The position numbers and the translations under genes were made by a program. The notes below the pieces were generated by a model, which was given only the letters and a program-made list of their open reading frames with translations, ran no database searches and was not told where the DNA came from. From assembly GCA_965112735.1 (NCBI GenBank), contig OZ218950.1:1922001-1986000 (forward strand): DNA of 64,000 nt, given 5' to 3'. Positions 12,353-23,528 of this stretch are shown in pieces. The DNA comes from Phaeosaccion multiseriatum. Lineage: Eukaryota; Ochrophyta, other classes. Within the stretch, counting starts at the first letter, position 1; every line of letters begins with the position of its first letter.

Positions 12353-12456
12353 ACCGAGTATCGCGCCTTCCTCGCCAAGGAGGAGGGGCAGGAGGAGGAG
12401 GAGGAGCAGGAGGAGTAGAAGGCGGAGGAGGTATCAGTGCGGTCGGTGGCACGGGT
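12353..12456 (+). pseudogene. displaced copy of part of the ELMO-gene last exon
   Basis: Read on the plus strand it gives EYRAFLAKEEG, the same peptide as at about 46,055-46,090 on the minus strand. Two blocks are near identical at the DNA level: one covering the EYRAFLAKEE codons and one with GGTATCAGTGCGGTCGGTGG. They are joined by a diverged GGA-rich stretch. No start codon or splice signals surround it and its frame meets a stop within the GGA stretch, so it is a non-functional fragment. Confidence 0.8.
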
Positions 12457-12960
12457 GGCACCAGTGGTGATATTTCCCCCCTTTATTTTTTTTGGACACT
12501 TGTAGCAAAATGACGCTGATATATAATATATTATATATATATAAGCGCTATAGCTCTTCGTGTAGCTCTTTGAGATGCCTATCGCCATAGCCTTTCTGCA
12601 AGAGCACTGCCCTTGCCGCTCGACCCCCAAAAAAACGGGCGATTTGGGCGATTCACGCAAATCGAGTGTTAAAAAAAATGAATGTATTATTGATACAAAT
12701 GATGTTGTTAAACCCCTAATCAAAAACTGCCCTCCAAGTGCTACTTACACCAAGAGAGCAGCAGGCGCCCCAACCCGCCTACTGTATGTGTTGTATATAT
12801 TTGGCCTGACACACTTCAATACTTCGAACAAGCTCTACTCACTCATTTGAGTATCAATGGAGTACTCATTCCCCAAAGTCAAAAAGGTAAAAAGAAACAC
12901 CCCGACCACCACAACGCCCCCTCCCGACCCGCCTGCCTCTCTCTGCTATACGGGTATATA

Positions 12961-12965
<5 letters not shown>

Positions 12966-13009
<44 letters not shown>
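12966..13009 (+). repeat. (GT)n microsatellite
   Basis: About 22 GT dinucleotides in the spacer, 80-odd bases past the stop codon of the minus-strand membrane protein, probably in its 3' flank. Confidence 0.95.
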
Positions 13010-13011
<2 letters not shown>

Positions 13012-13092
13012 CTCACCAGAACAGGCCCTGACGCCAATCCGTTATACCCTCAATCCGTTGCACTTGGCTGCTTCACTGAGTGGACACTTCGC

Positions 13093-14667
13093 TCACACCA
13101 CGCGGAGAGGGGAAGAGTCGGTCATCTCCAAAGCGGCGGAGGGCCTCGTCTTGTTGAAGTACCCCTGCTCAATGACAGCGGGTGTGGTGCGAGCCTTGAA
13201 GTCCAAGTACACAGGCATAATGGCCATGCCCGTGATGAAGACACCGAAGATGCCGGCGACCTGGGGCACTCCGGCCGTGCCGATGCACACTTGCAGGAGG
13301 TCTTGCAGGGTCAGAGCAGCCAGGTAGGTGAGCAGGGAGTAGGCGTAGTAGGCGGTTCCGTCGTCGGCTTCCGCTTGGTTCTTGCTGTCGTCCGAGAGCT
13401 TGGTGATGGGTGCAGCTGCGGCGTGGCAGTGGATGGAGGTCTCTCGGATCATGAACTGACGGTACATGGTCCAGCTGCCCTGGATCATGAGCAGCAGACC
13501 GACGAGGATGCTGACCTGGGGGTAGTGCATAAAGACAATGCCGGCGTTGATGGGTGCGGGGAGCTTTCCGTTCTCCATAAAGTCGTCAAATGTGTCGAGC
13601 ACGTAGGCTCCGAGGGCGAGCTGAGTGACACCGGCGAGGAGGGTGAGGAAGCCGTAGTAGATGGCACGGCCGCGGTAGTAGCCGGAGGTGTAGACGCTCT
13701 CCTTGTTGCCCGGCGCCTGGAGGTTGTACTGCTGCCACTGGAAGAAGGTCAGGCCTCCAATGAGGGAAGCGGCGTATGCGGTCATGTTGAGCAGGCCCAG
13801 GGTGCCGACAGAGTCCACCTGAGTCAATGAGTGAGTAAGTGAGTGGTGGAAGGTCAGAGGGGGTGGGAAAAGTGAGCGACTGAGCTATATATCACGGAGC
13901 GTTCTCGAGTGAGTTGAGTGAGCGAGTGAGCGAGTGAGCTGAGCTGAGTGAGCCACCAACAGCCCGAAATAGGTGAGTGAGCGGGTCAAACGAGTGAGTG
14001 TGTGGAGAGCTGCACCCATAGTCTGTGCTTCTCACCTGACTCTCAGTGGGTCCGAAGGGTCCGGGGATGAAGCCCTGGCCCGAGCCAGTGCCGTCCTCCT
14101 TAAACTTGGTGATGGCGAAGATCATCGGTGCGACTGTGCCGGCGAAGAACGTCCACCAGGCGCCGAGGGTCACGAAAAAGGCGACGAGGGAGGTGATGTG
14201 GCCATGGGAGCCGAGTGTGCCCAGGAGCTGCCACGCTCCGGTGATGATGGCGACGGTTCCATAGGTGAAGCCCGTGATGGTGCCGATGATCTGGACCACG
14301 GGGGGGAACGTGTTCTTGTTGCCGTTCCAATCTGTGAGGATAGGATGGACGGACGGAAAGAGAGAGAGGCGGGGAAAGCAGAGTGGGGAAGAGATGAGAG
14401 AGAAGATACAGCCACAGGGAGAGAGAACAATTTTTGGGAGAAGAGCGAGAGGAGAGGAGAGAGAAGACGCATAAAACCGAGACAGGCAGAGTCCCACTGA
14501 CCTGCGCCATTGTTGTGCCCGATGGAGAGCGCCGAGGTATTAATCAAGAAGGGGATAAAGGAGAGAGCGCCAAAAAGGCACAGCCATCCCGCGCTAGTCT
14601 TGAGCTCCAGGATATACCTGAAATACCCGACCAGCCTGGTCTCGAAGCTGTCTTTGGAAGGTGCCAT
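13093..14667 (-). CDS. multi-pass membrane protein, 395 aa, unknown function
   Basis: Exons from the 5' end: 14667-14502, 14331-14036, 13818-13093; lengths 166, 296 and 726 keep frame. The first methionine is followed by a short hydrophilic N-terminus (APSKDSFETRLVGYFRYI), then about nine to ten hydrophobic segments, e.g. WLCLFGALSFIPFLI, VVQIIGTITGFTYGTVAII, SLVAFFVTLGAWWTFFAG, IVFMHYPQVSILVGLLLMI and GIFGVFITGMAIMPVYL. The loops contain Gly/Pro-rich turns and a His/Ala-rich loop before the last pair of helices. I do not recognise the family; small internal similarity between the two halves (GT...GAW / GV...GAY) could mean an old duplication. Introns are short and open with GTGAGT-like repeats. 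Probably an integral membrane transporter or channel-like protein, but that is inference from topology only. Confidence 0.75.
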
Positions 14668-15528
14668 GCTCTCTGCTGTTTGTGGTTTCGACAGAAGAGG
14701 AGGGAGGGAAAGAGGGAGGGAAGGAGTGAGTGTGAGTGGAAAGGGGGGGGGGGGTCTTTGTGGTGAAGGTGGCCATTGTTCCTCCTCGTCCCTCCAGTTC
14801 CTTTACTCTAGCCCTCTCTTCCCCTCACCTCTCTTTCTCAAGTCTGAAGAAGGATGTAATCAGTTGTGCGGAGCTCCTTGCTGCTGGTGGTTAGTGTAAA
14901 TATGAGCTTTGCTTTGGGATGCCAAAGTAGGAAGTGAGAGATTAGATCCATTGAAGGAACGGGGGGCCCAGTGGGCCCTATCTTCCCGCGTTCGGGTGAA
15001 TTAAGATCGAATCTTTACGTAACTTTACGTAATGAAACCAATTCTCCCGCCTGTTCGGGTTCGGAATCCTATTCGGGTTGTTTCAGCAATATTACATTGC
15101 AAAGGGGCGAGCGGCACGAGCGCCGACAGGCCGACAGGGTCTCTCGCGCACCTCTTCGGAACGGGACGCCTACAGTTGTGTAACATGCCTGAAAAGTGCT
15201 TGGGGGTGGGCTGTCGATGGGCTCTGGAGGAGGTGGGCAAATGTGCCGACGCGCCGACACGAAAAAGCCCGTGTGTTGTTGCCGAGGGCGTGAAGGGCGG
15301 GGTGGGGTCAGTGGGGGGGTGGAAGGGTTGTGAGAGAAGGGAGAGGAGTGAGAGGGGGAGGAGGGCGGTGCCAACAGCAAGGCGCCGCTCCTCCTTTATT
15401 TGATAGGAATCACCTCAGCCACTCGTAGGAAGAGGGGGGGGGGGAGGTGTGGGTAGGTGAGCCGTCCCAGGAAGGCGCGCTCTCGCTCCGAGAGCCACAT
15501 CTGGTGTATGACTGACGGCGAAGCCTGG
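14668..15528. other. intergenic region 5' of the membrane-protein gene
   Basis: Holds the upstream region of the gene starting at 14667. It contains a G-tract at 14745-14754 and a TTTACGTAA direct repeat near 15015-15030. No gene is supported here on either strand up to the minus-strand stop codon at 15529. Confidence 0.5.
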
Positions 15529-15941
15529 TCAGGACGTGGTCCTTGGTGGTGGAGGAGCAAGTGCGGCCCGAGCGGGAGACGATGTGCTCAGCGAGGGCGT
15601 GTAGTAGTGCCTGTTGAAGGCGAAGGTGGTGAGGCGAACCAGCTCTCGGGCGAAGGTGTTGGCGTAGTGTGGTGGAGCTGGGACAGGCTCAATTACGTAT
15701 TAGTAGCAGTATATGTATATTATACTGAAGGAGGGAGGAACAAGTTAGTGATGTGGGTCGCGGACGTTTTGGGGCCCGGTTGGCCCCTCCGCACTCCTGA
15801 ACCCGTAAAAGACCACCACGAGTACCGCTGTCCCAACACGCGGTGCAACAACAGCTTGTGCAGGGCGAGGTTCAGCCTCTCTCGGGTCCACAGAAGGTGG
15901 AGATGAAGCCTCAGCGACTTGGTCAGATGTATCTTGTGCGG
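15529..15941 (-). CDS. unresolved coding segments downstream of the PPR gene
   Basis: Two stretches look like real protein on the minus strand. 15941-15793 gives a Leu/Arg/His-rich helix (HLTKSLRLHLHLLWTRER continuing to GQRYSWWSFTG). 15677-15529 gives YANTFARELVRLTTFAFN, then a Pro/Ser tail and a stop. An acceptor-like CTAG precedes the first and CCCAG the second, and the phases fit if the first ends at 15793, although the donor GTTCAG is poor. They could be 3' exons of the PPR gene whose first stop is at 16029 (the DNA just before that stop offers weak donors), or the remains of a separate gene. A third peptide (MWLSERERAFLGRLTY) follows in another frame at about 15,500-15,405, which suggests decay or a missed intron. 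Confidence 0.38.
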
Positions 15942-16028
15942 CTAGCGCCAGCAGGTATATTGGAACGGATGTTGTTGGTACCCCTGCAGTCAGCGCTAGC
16001 TCCGTTTGGTGGTTCCTCATCAACCTCT

Positions 16029-19000
16029 TTACCCCAACCCTGCCCTCCGCTCCTTGCCCTCTACTCTCCGAACGAGACGGCCGTACGCCGAAGCTGCCTT
16101 GGGAGGAGGAACAGAGTTCTCTCCCTCTCCCTCCCCTCCGTCGTCACTGTTCCCCCTCCCACCACCGCTAAGGTCTTGCGCCGCGCTGTTCAGAAGCATT
16201 TCCGCAGCGGACAAGTTGGGTAGCCCTCCCAAGTCCCCATGGCCCGAGCACGATTCAATTGCCAGAGCAAAGGCCAGGTCGTCTGGGCTGGGAAGGAGTG
16301 GAGGAGGGACCACTCCACCTCCACCCTCTCCCGAACCCTCACCACCAGCGCCTCCTCCTCGACGCGGAAGCCCTCCTCCTCCTCGACTCGGAAACATTCC
16401 GCCTCCTCGTCGTCGTCGTCGTGCTGCCCCTCGCATCATATCGATGAGCTCGAGAGCAGAAGTCGAGTCCGCCACCTCCCTACACGCCCGGAGCACCGCG
16501 TGACACGCGCCCATACTCAGCGGTACCCCCCCTTCCCCACACACCGACACCACACGCTTTGCCTTGGCAATGTCACCGGTCCTGGCCGCCCCCTCAACAA
16601 GGGCATCGTAGTCCTGAGGGCGCACACTCTTGGGACTCATGAGGCGCATCACTCCCTCCACGTCCCCGACGTCAAACACATGCCCGCTGCACTCCGCAGC
16701 AAGGCCTCGCAGGAGGGCGGTGAAAGTCTCCGGGTCGGGATGTTGTTGCTGCCCCATACCCATGTGCTCCTCGTCCTCCTCCTTCTGCTGCTGCTGCGAT
16801 TGCTGCTGCCGGGTATGCTTGACCATGTCCTCCAAAAGAGCGCGACCCGTGAGGATGAAATCGGCATTGCCACTCCGAGCGCATGCCTGAATTGTGGCAT
16901 CACACGCCCTCTTTACGGCGGCCTCGTCTTCCCCCCTGCTCTGCTGCTGGAGCATCATATCCTCTAGCAAGCCCACGGCAATCTCCACCTCACCTTGTCC
17001 GGCGCTTGCCAATATGGCAGCCTCGTGGGCTTGCACCATGCCGTCGTCTTCTCCCCATTCCGCAGAGGATGCCCGGCCACTGAAGCCGTCTCCCCCCCCC
17101 CCCTCGTCGTCCTCCTCCTCGTCATCACTGTATCCGTACCCACCATCGACCCTCTCCTTCTTCTTCAGTTGCTGATACTGCTCCTTGTCGGGGATAAGCG
17201 CACGCACGAGATCGGCTGCCAGACGCGTGTCCCCCTCGTGCAGACTTTCGTTCAAAGACGCGGAGAGAGTGACACCCAGACCGACGGACCGACGGACGGA
17301 CGGACCGACCGACAGATAAGGAGTGAGGCACAAGCCGAGAAGGAAAGGACAAGACGTGACAAAGGCCGAGAAGACGAGAGGCGTGGGGGGTGGGGCTGAA
17401 GCACGTTAGAGGTTGAAGAGGGGTTGACTTGCAGAGAGAGACGCATTCCTAACCGTATGACTCTTCGACTCCAGAATCACACATGTTATCATGCTGTCGT
17501 GTAAACAATCTCCTCTCTCTCTCTCTCTCTCTCCTCCTACTATCTGTCTACATACGAGTATCGTGCTCTCTACTTGAAACCGTACATCTTACCTGCTCTT
17601 GACGAGGGCGAGAATGCACCTTCTCGACGGCCGGATGCCCACCCTCTGCATCTTCTCCCCACACGCCAGCGCCGCCGCATGCCTGCCCGCAAGGGCACAA
17701 CCCAGCACCACGGCTTCATACTCCAACCTCCCTGCGCGATGCCCGTCTCTCCGCATGGCAGGGAGCAGCCCCAGGGCCACATCGGTCCTCCCTCCCCGTA
17801 TGCTCGCCACGATGGCCTCCAGATACCACTCTTTCTCCAAGTGTCCGCCGGCCTTCCACCCCTCTCTCAGAAGGGCAGGAATCACGCCTACCTGGCTCAG
17901 TAGCGACGATTGGTGTTGGGTCTGTGTCGCTGTCGTCGTCTTCGTCTCTCTCAAGGCTGCAAGGACCGTCTTTACAGGCGCCATGCCCAGGCGGTGTCTG
18001 CCCCTCCTACCAGCACCAATAGGAGTACCAGCATCAGCGGTTGGTGATACAGCATGCGGTTCGTACTCCTCTTCGAGCCTCGAGGCCGCTTGAAAGACGA
18101 GAAGGATCTTTGACAAGTCCCCTCCCCGGGTGCACGCTTGCACTGTGAGAGCATAAGTGTTGGCATCCGGCTCTACTACTACACCCCCTCCTTCTCCTTC
18201 TCCTCCTCCTCCTCCTCCTCCTCCTCCTCCTCCTCCTCCTCCTCCTCCTCCTCTTCCTGGCATGGTTGCTATCATCTCCTCTAGCAGTTGGAGAGCAGTC
18301 TGAACGTCCCCCGCATGGGCACACGCAGCCATGACGCCGTTGAACGCCTGTGCGTATGCACACAAGACGTTTGCGGGAGATGGAGGAGGAGGAGGAGGAA
18401 GAGAGAGAGAATATATAAGATAAGTGCCTGCCTCGAATTGCTTGGGAGGAGGACAGAGTGGAAGAATGGACGTCGCCCCACACCCCCCCCCCCCTCCCTC
18501 TCTACCTGGATGTTGGCAGGGATGTCAGCATCTTGCTGCATTCGCCGGAGCAGCCCTCGGGCCCGGAGAGAGTCTCCTTCCTTGGCACATGCGTCCAAGG
18601 CGAGTCGGAAGTGTGCCTTATTGGCGGGGGGGGAGCGAAAGCCCTCCAGCAGGGTGCAGACGGAGTCCACATCGCCGGCTGTGGACAGGGCAGAGAGAGC
18701 GGCACATCTCACCTGAGGGAGAAGAAACAGAGGGACAGGGAGAAGAGCGGGGGGGGTGAGAGGGGGAGAGAAAGAGAGAAAGTACGAACACTCATCACCC
18801 ATTGGAAGTACGTACAGTGACTCATGCATCCATCTGTCTATATACATCCATCTATTCATCCATTCATCCATCCATCCACCCATCCATCTATCAATCAATC
18901 AATCTATATATATATATCCATCCATCCATCCATCCATCCATCCATCCATCTGTCAATCTATCTATTCTTCCATCCATCCCACCCCCCACCTCCTCTCACC

Positions 19001-21702
19001 TCCTCCAAATGGTCAATGCCGCAGGCCTGAGCAGAAAATAGGGTCATATGGGCTCGAGCCGACGACGTTCGCTCTCCCGCAGCACACGCGTTCAGCGCCA
19101 AGACATGTGCGTCTACCAGCCTATCTTTGGAGAGGTCCTCCCGTTTGTTTCCGTCCTTGTCACGCAGGATCCGACCTAAGGTGGTGAGCGCCGCGCTGGC
19201 CTGGCCCTTGACAGCCGCCCTCTTGAGCAGTTGCATGAGGGTGTGGGGGTCCATGCTGGCCGCGTTGTTGCGGTTCCGAGAGAGCCTCAAACCCTCGGCT
19301 CGTAACATTCTCGCCCGCTCCTGCCTACCTTTCTTGCCACCACCACCACCACTAGTTGTTCTTGGTCTACCCTGAGGGTCAAAAATGCTGATGCTGTTAC
19401 CCCCCACCCGCTCCAGGCCGGAAGCAACAATGCGATGGCACTCAAAGTCAAGCTCCACCTTCCCCTCCTCCTTCATCTCCATGAGCAAGTCGTAGGCCTC
19501 CTCTGCTGACATCACCTGCTGCTGCTGCTGCTGCTGCTCCGCGTCCTCTTGCTGCCGCCTATCGCCAGAGAAGTCCGAGACTGAGTCGGAGTCGGGCGGT
19601 ATAGTCAGAGCCTTGAGCAGAGCCTTGATGCCTATCAGATTGGGAGTCACACCCTGCTCGCGGAGGTGTGCGAGTACTTTCCGAGCTGCAGGGGCGTCCT
19701 TCTTCCTCGCGAGAGCTCGCAGCACAGCTTCAATGGCGGTGCCCCACTCGCCCCTGCCCACCGCCTCGTCCTCCGTCTCCTTGGGAAGCATGCGCATGAG
19801 CAAGCGGAGGGCTAGAGCAAGGCCCTGGTAGTAGTAGCAGCAGCAGTAGTAGTAGTAGTGGTACGAGGAGGAGGAGGAGAAGAAGAAAAAAGAAGAAGAA
19901 GAAGAAGAAGAAGAAGAAGAAGAAGAAGAAGAAGAAGAAGAAGAAAGAAGAAGAAGAAGAAGAAGAAGAAGAAAGAAGAAGAAGAAGAAGAACAACAACA
20001 ACAAGAAGAACAAGAATGAATGAATGAAGCAGTCAGCGAATGGATGAATGGATGAGTGTCACCCCCCCTCTCTCCTCCCTCTCTCTCTCGTTCTCTCCTC
20101 ACCTGTGTGTTCCTCCTCTCTCCCGCCGCCTCCTTGATGACAATCACAAGGCACTGCAGTGAGGGAGTGTGGCCCATACCCTCAAGCTCGTCCAGCAGCT
20201 CCTGTGCCGGCTCCGTCCACTCCCTACCAGCTCGGGCTGTCGCAACCAGCGCCAGCTCCAACGTGAGTGGCCGCACTCCCACCCCCATCGCACCACCACC
20301 ACCGTCCTCCTGCGTTGCTCCTGCTCTCTCCTCTAGCTGCTGCATCTGCTGCAGCGTCTCACGCACCCGCCGAGAGACAGGGTGGCGGCTGCCTTCTCCT
20401 CCTCGTGCTTCTGCCGCGGCATGAGCCCCTGCCTCTGCCGCTGTACTGTTACTGCCCGACAGAGCCAGGGCGGCCAAAGCGAGGTGGTAGTCAGCGGTGT
20501 TGTTGCTGAGTTCTTTTCCTGTCAATTGCTCCCCCCCCGCCGGCTGCTGTATCACCAACTTGTACATGTTGAGGGCGGCCTCGAGTCGGTCCGTCTGCGA
20601 CAGTGACAGGGCGGAGAATGAGGAAGCCTTGAAGACTGCCGAGAAAAGGGGGCTAGCTGACTATCCATTTTCTATGGTTGAATGATTGATGCAAAGGGTG
20701 GAGAGAGAGCTTCAAAAGTACCTGTACACCATCCGCCAAGCAGAACGGTAGAGCATACTGTAGAAGTACCACAATGGTCGACCGGTCTTCTACCTTACCG
20801 CTTTCTTTCTGGTTCAGGGCACCCACCCAACTCCCACTCCACTCCTCTGCATGCCTATGGCCACACTCACTCACCTTTTCGAAAGCAGCTGCAACATACC
20901 CGTAGGCATCCAGAGACCCACCGGCTCCTTCCTCCTCCATCTGCCGGAGCAGCTCCAAGGCCGCGAAACAGTCCCCTGCTTTACAACACAAGCGTAGTGC
21001 GACTTCGTGGGATTCGATGCCAATCCTTCCTTCGATATGATTGCTACCTGGCCTACTACTATTAATCGCGGGAGCGGAACCCAATCCCCCCATCTTGTCT
21101 CTGCTGCCGCTGCTGCCGCCCCACCCTCCCTCCTGGTCTGCAAAGCGTGACTCTTCTTCTTGTTCCTTGAGGTGCGCGAGCAGCGTCAGTGCCTCGTGAT
21201 GCACGCCTGGGTAAGACTTGCGGGGGTCGGAAGCGGCCTCCCCAAAGAAGCGAAGGTAGCTGGCTTCATTCAGCTCAATGCCCGAGCGGCGGATCCTTTC
21301 AATAATGGATAGAGGAGCTCCTCTGGAAGCACCACGAGTGCTATCCCCAGCAGTACCGAAGCCGCCGGTGACCTGGCGCTGCTGTCTCCGGGCGATATAT
21401 CCGTCCACATCCCAGGGCAGCTCCCTCCCACTGCTCCCTTCCGTCGGCGCCACGAGCGGCTGCGTGAGTGAAGGTAATCCGCCATCATCACCGTCATCAT
21501 CATCTCTGCTCCTCGCCAAAGCTGACCAGCTCCTCTGCCCGGCCCTCGTGCTGCTCGACCTGCTGCTGCACCTGCCGAGCCCAGTCGTGGGTGGAAGGGT
21601 GGGTGGTGTGAAGGCGGCGGCCCTCGTGCTGCTGCTCCGCCTTCGTATCCTCGAGCGCCGCAGAGGGAGCCGGGAGACAGGCAGCGCTCGACGCCAAGCC
21701 AT
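16029..21702 (-). CDS. pentatricopeptide-repeat (PPR) protein, 1,479 aa, 6 exons
   Basis: Exons from the 5' end: 21702-20799, 20635-20103, 19824-19000, 18712-18506, 18347-17593, 17244-16029; total 4,440 bases, in frame. The protein shows repeated 35-residue helical hairpins with the PPR pattern, such as [59 protein letters not shown] and [23 protein letters not shown] proteins bind single-stranded RNA in plastids or mitochondria and act in processing, editing or translation. The N-terminus is Arg/Ser-rich and acid-poor, consistent with an organelle presequence, though I cannot tell which organelle. Linkers carry poly-Gln and poly-Gly. The acceptor of the last exon (AAAG at 17246) is weak, so that boundary is the least certain. 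The first exon faces the fibrillarin gene across 253 bp. Confidence 0.8.
18040..18050 (+). repeat. dispersed GTTGGTGATAC element, in PPR exon 5
   Basis: Exact core, antisense to the PPR reading frame, where it is read as [11 protein letters not shown] second exact core lies in PPR exon 2 at 20549-20559, there in the sense direction and read as KLVIQQ. Confidence 0.6.
18188..18254 (-). repeat. (GGA)n tract coding poly-Gly in the PPR protein
   Basis: CCT triplets on the plus strand, read on the minus strand as a glycine run between two PPR units. Confidence 0.9.
18836..18990 (+). repeat. (CATC)n array in PPR intron 3
   Basis: ATCC/CATC tetranucleotides filling most of the intron between PPR exons 3 and 4 (18713-18999). 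On the gene strand it is TGGA/GATG-rich. Confidence 0.9.
19866..19998 (-). repeat. (CTT)n polypyrimidine array in PPR intron 2
   Basis: AAG triplets on plus, CTT on the gene strand, directly upstream of the acceptor of exon 3 (exon begins at 19824). Confidence 0.9.
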
Positions 21703-21955
21703 AAGCCCTGGCTGAAGGAGGCGATTGATTTTATCGCCTCACAAACTCACAAATCGAATCCACCCTCGAGTAAGTCAGCAACCCAGGGGGATTGGGAGAA
21801 AGCCTGGCAGTGGTGGAGATCGTGAGTTGACTTTGCTTGTGCTCTGCGAATACAGAGTTGCATTAGAGGAGGTCTGAGGACTGTTTAGCAGTAGTAGCAG
21901 GCTTTAGCTTGCTGCGGTCTTCGTTGCTGACAGCGTCTCCCTGCTGCCGTGAGCT
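21703..21955. promoter_or_regulatory. shared promoter region, PPR gene and fibrillarin
   Basis: The 253 bases between the divergent start codons of the PPR gene (21702, minus) and fibrillarin (21956, plus). No TATA box is evident. Both transcription starts must lie in it, so the two genes probably share a bidirectional promoter. Confidence 0.5.
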
Positions 21956-23495
21956 ATGAGTGGCTTCGGGAGAGGCGGGGGCAGGGGAGGAGGGCGAGGC
22001 GGGGGCAGAGGGATGGGCAGAGGAGGAGGCCGCGGGGGAGGTCGAGGTGAGTCAGGAGACACGACGCGAGGCAGCGCATGTAGGAGGCTGAATTGCGTAC
22101 TGCGGGCTTTACTCCTTCGCTGAATTGCGTACGCATGGTCGGCCGCTGTGATCCTGTCCTCTCCAGTCATCGACTCGCCTTTCTTTTGCTTACGCCGGTG
22201 TTGCGTTATGCGATGAGGCGGTGGCTGGGTGGATAAGAGAGAAGGTCGTCTGAGGATGGAGCGTGATGATAAGGTTTATACCAAGCGCAGTCTGTCGGCA
22301 AGGCAATCGTATCTTGCCAGGATACGATACAACAACAATTAACCCTGAATTTGCTGGTTCTTGTCGTGTTTTTTGTGTTGGCTTGTCTCTCCTTCCCCAG
22401 GTGGACGCGGAGGAGATAGGGGGGGGCGAGGGGGGGGCAGGGGGGGACGAGGAGGACGGGGAGGGGATAGGGGAGGGCGAGGAGGGCGAGGAGGACGAGG
22501 AGGAGGGGGTGGGCGAGGAGGGGGCATGAAGGGGGGAGCAAAGGTCATCATCGAGCCGCACAGGTAATGCACACACAGCGCTGTATGATGGCTCCACGAC
22601 ATGCTCACAGCTGGGCCACGTTTGCTCTGGTCCATCCCTCTCTGTGCACCTTCTTGGATATATCCCTCTCTCTTGTCGTGTTGGGAGACGCACCACTGTC
22701 CTTTCTTCCGCCTTGGCTCTGGCGTCATTCTCTTCTTCGTTTCTTCTTCCCTCCTCCGTCTTCTCATGGCCGCTTCGATCTCCCACATTCTCCTTCATTC
22801 GATCCGTCCTGCCCTTATCCATCTTATCCATCTCATCCATCCCCAGACACGAAGGGATCTTCATCGCTCGCTCGAAGGAGGATGCGCTGGTGACCCTCAA
22901 CTCCACCCCGGGCAAGGCTGTTTACGGGGAGAAGCTGATTTCTGTAGATGGCCCCCCAGGCCTCGACGGAGCCACCACAAAGCTGGAGTATCGAGTGTGG
23001 AATCCCTTTAGGTCTAAGATTGCAGCAGCAGTGCTGGGAGGTGTTGACCACATTCACATCATGCCTGGCGCAAAGGTACTGTACCTGGGAGCGGCGGCAG
23101 GTACCACCGTCTCGCACGTCAGCGACATTGTGGGTCCTCAGGTGAGTGAGTCAGTGAGTGAGTGATTAAGAAAGCAAGTGAGTGAGTGATTGAACATGTC
23201 ACTGTGTGGGTGAGTGAGTGAGTGAGTGAGCACAGAAAGGACGGCAAGAGAGGCGCTAGGGTAGGTAGTTTGGGCCTGTGTCTGGTCTGATGTGGTTGGA
23301 TGAAGAGAAATCGTTCTGGGGTAAGTAAGGGTGAGTGAATGCGAGTGGGTGAGAGCGAGTGAGCAAGTGAGTGAGCAAGTGAGTGAGTCTGTCCATGGTG
23401 ACTAGAAGCGAAGGACAAGGGATGGTGACTCCTCCCTGTGGTGAGCCCTCCCCATCCCTTTGGTGAGCTTTCCTTGCTTATCGTATCGGTCAGTT

Positions 23496-23528
<33 letters not shown>

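Larger units (their letters stand above)
12073..13092. other. intergenic region, tail-to-tail genes
   Basis: Spacer between the 3' ends of the first WD40 gene and the minus-strand membrane protein. It is clearly more AT-rich than its surroundings (for example 12519-12545, alternating TA). It holds a fragment of the ELMO gene at 12353-12456 and a GT dinucleotide array at 12966-13009. I see no intact gene. Confidence 0.6.

Noticed and set aside
12847-13830. 327-residue plus-strand open frame
   Set aside because: It is antisense to the membrane-protein exon at 13093-13818, which has clean splice sites and membrane helices.
14040-14110. CTTGGTGATGGC at about 14103 and TTGGTGATGGG at about 13400 as more copies of the dispersed element
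   Set aside because: Only part of the core matches and the flanking GCA/AGCAG is absent or poor; both are explained by the conserved-looking ITK codons of the membrane protein.
22190-22915. 241-residue minus-strand open frame
   Set aside because: Antisense to fibrillarin exon 2 and intron 2; fibrillarin is certain.
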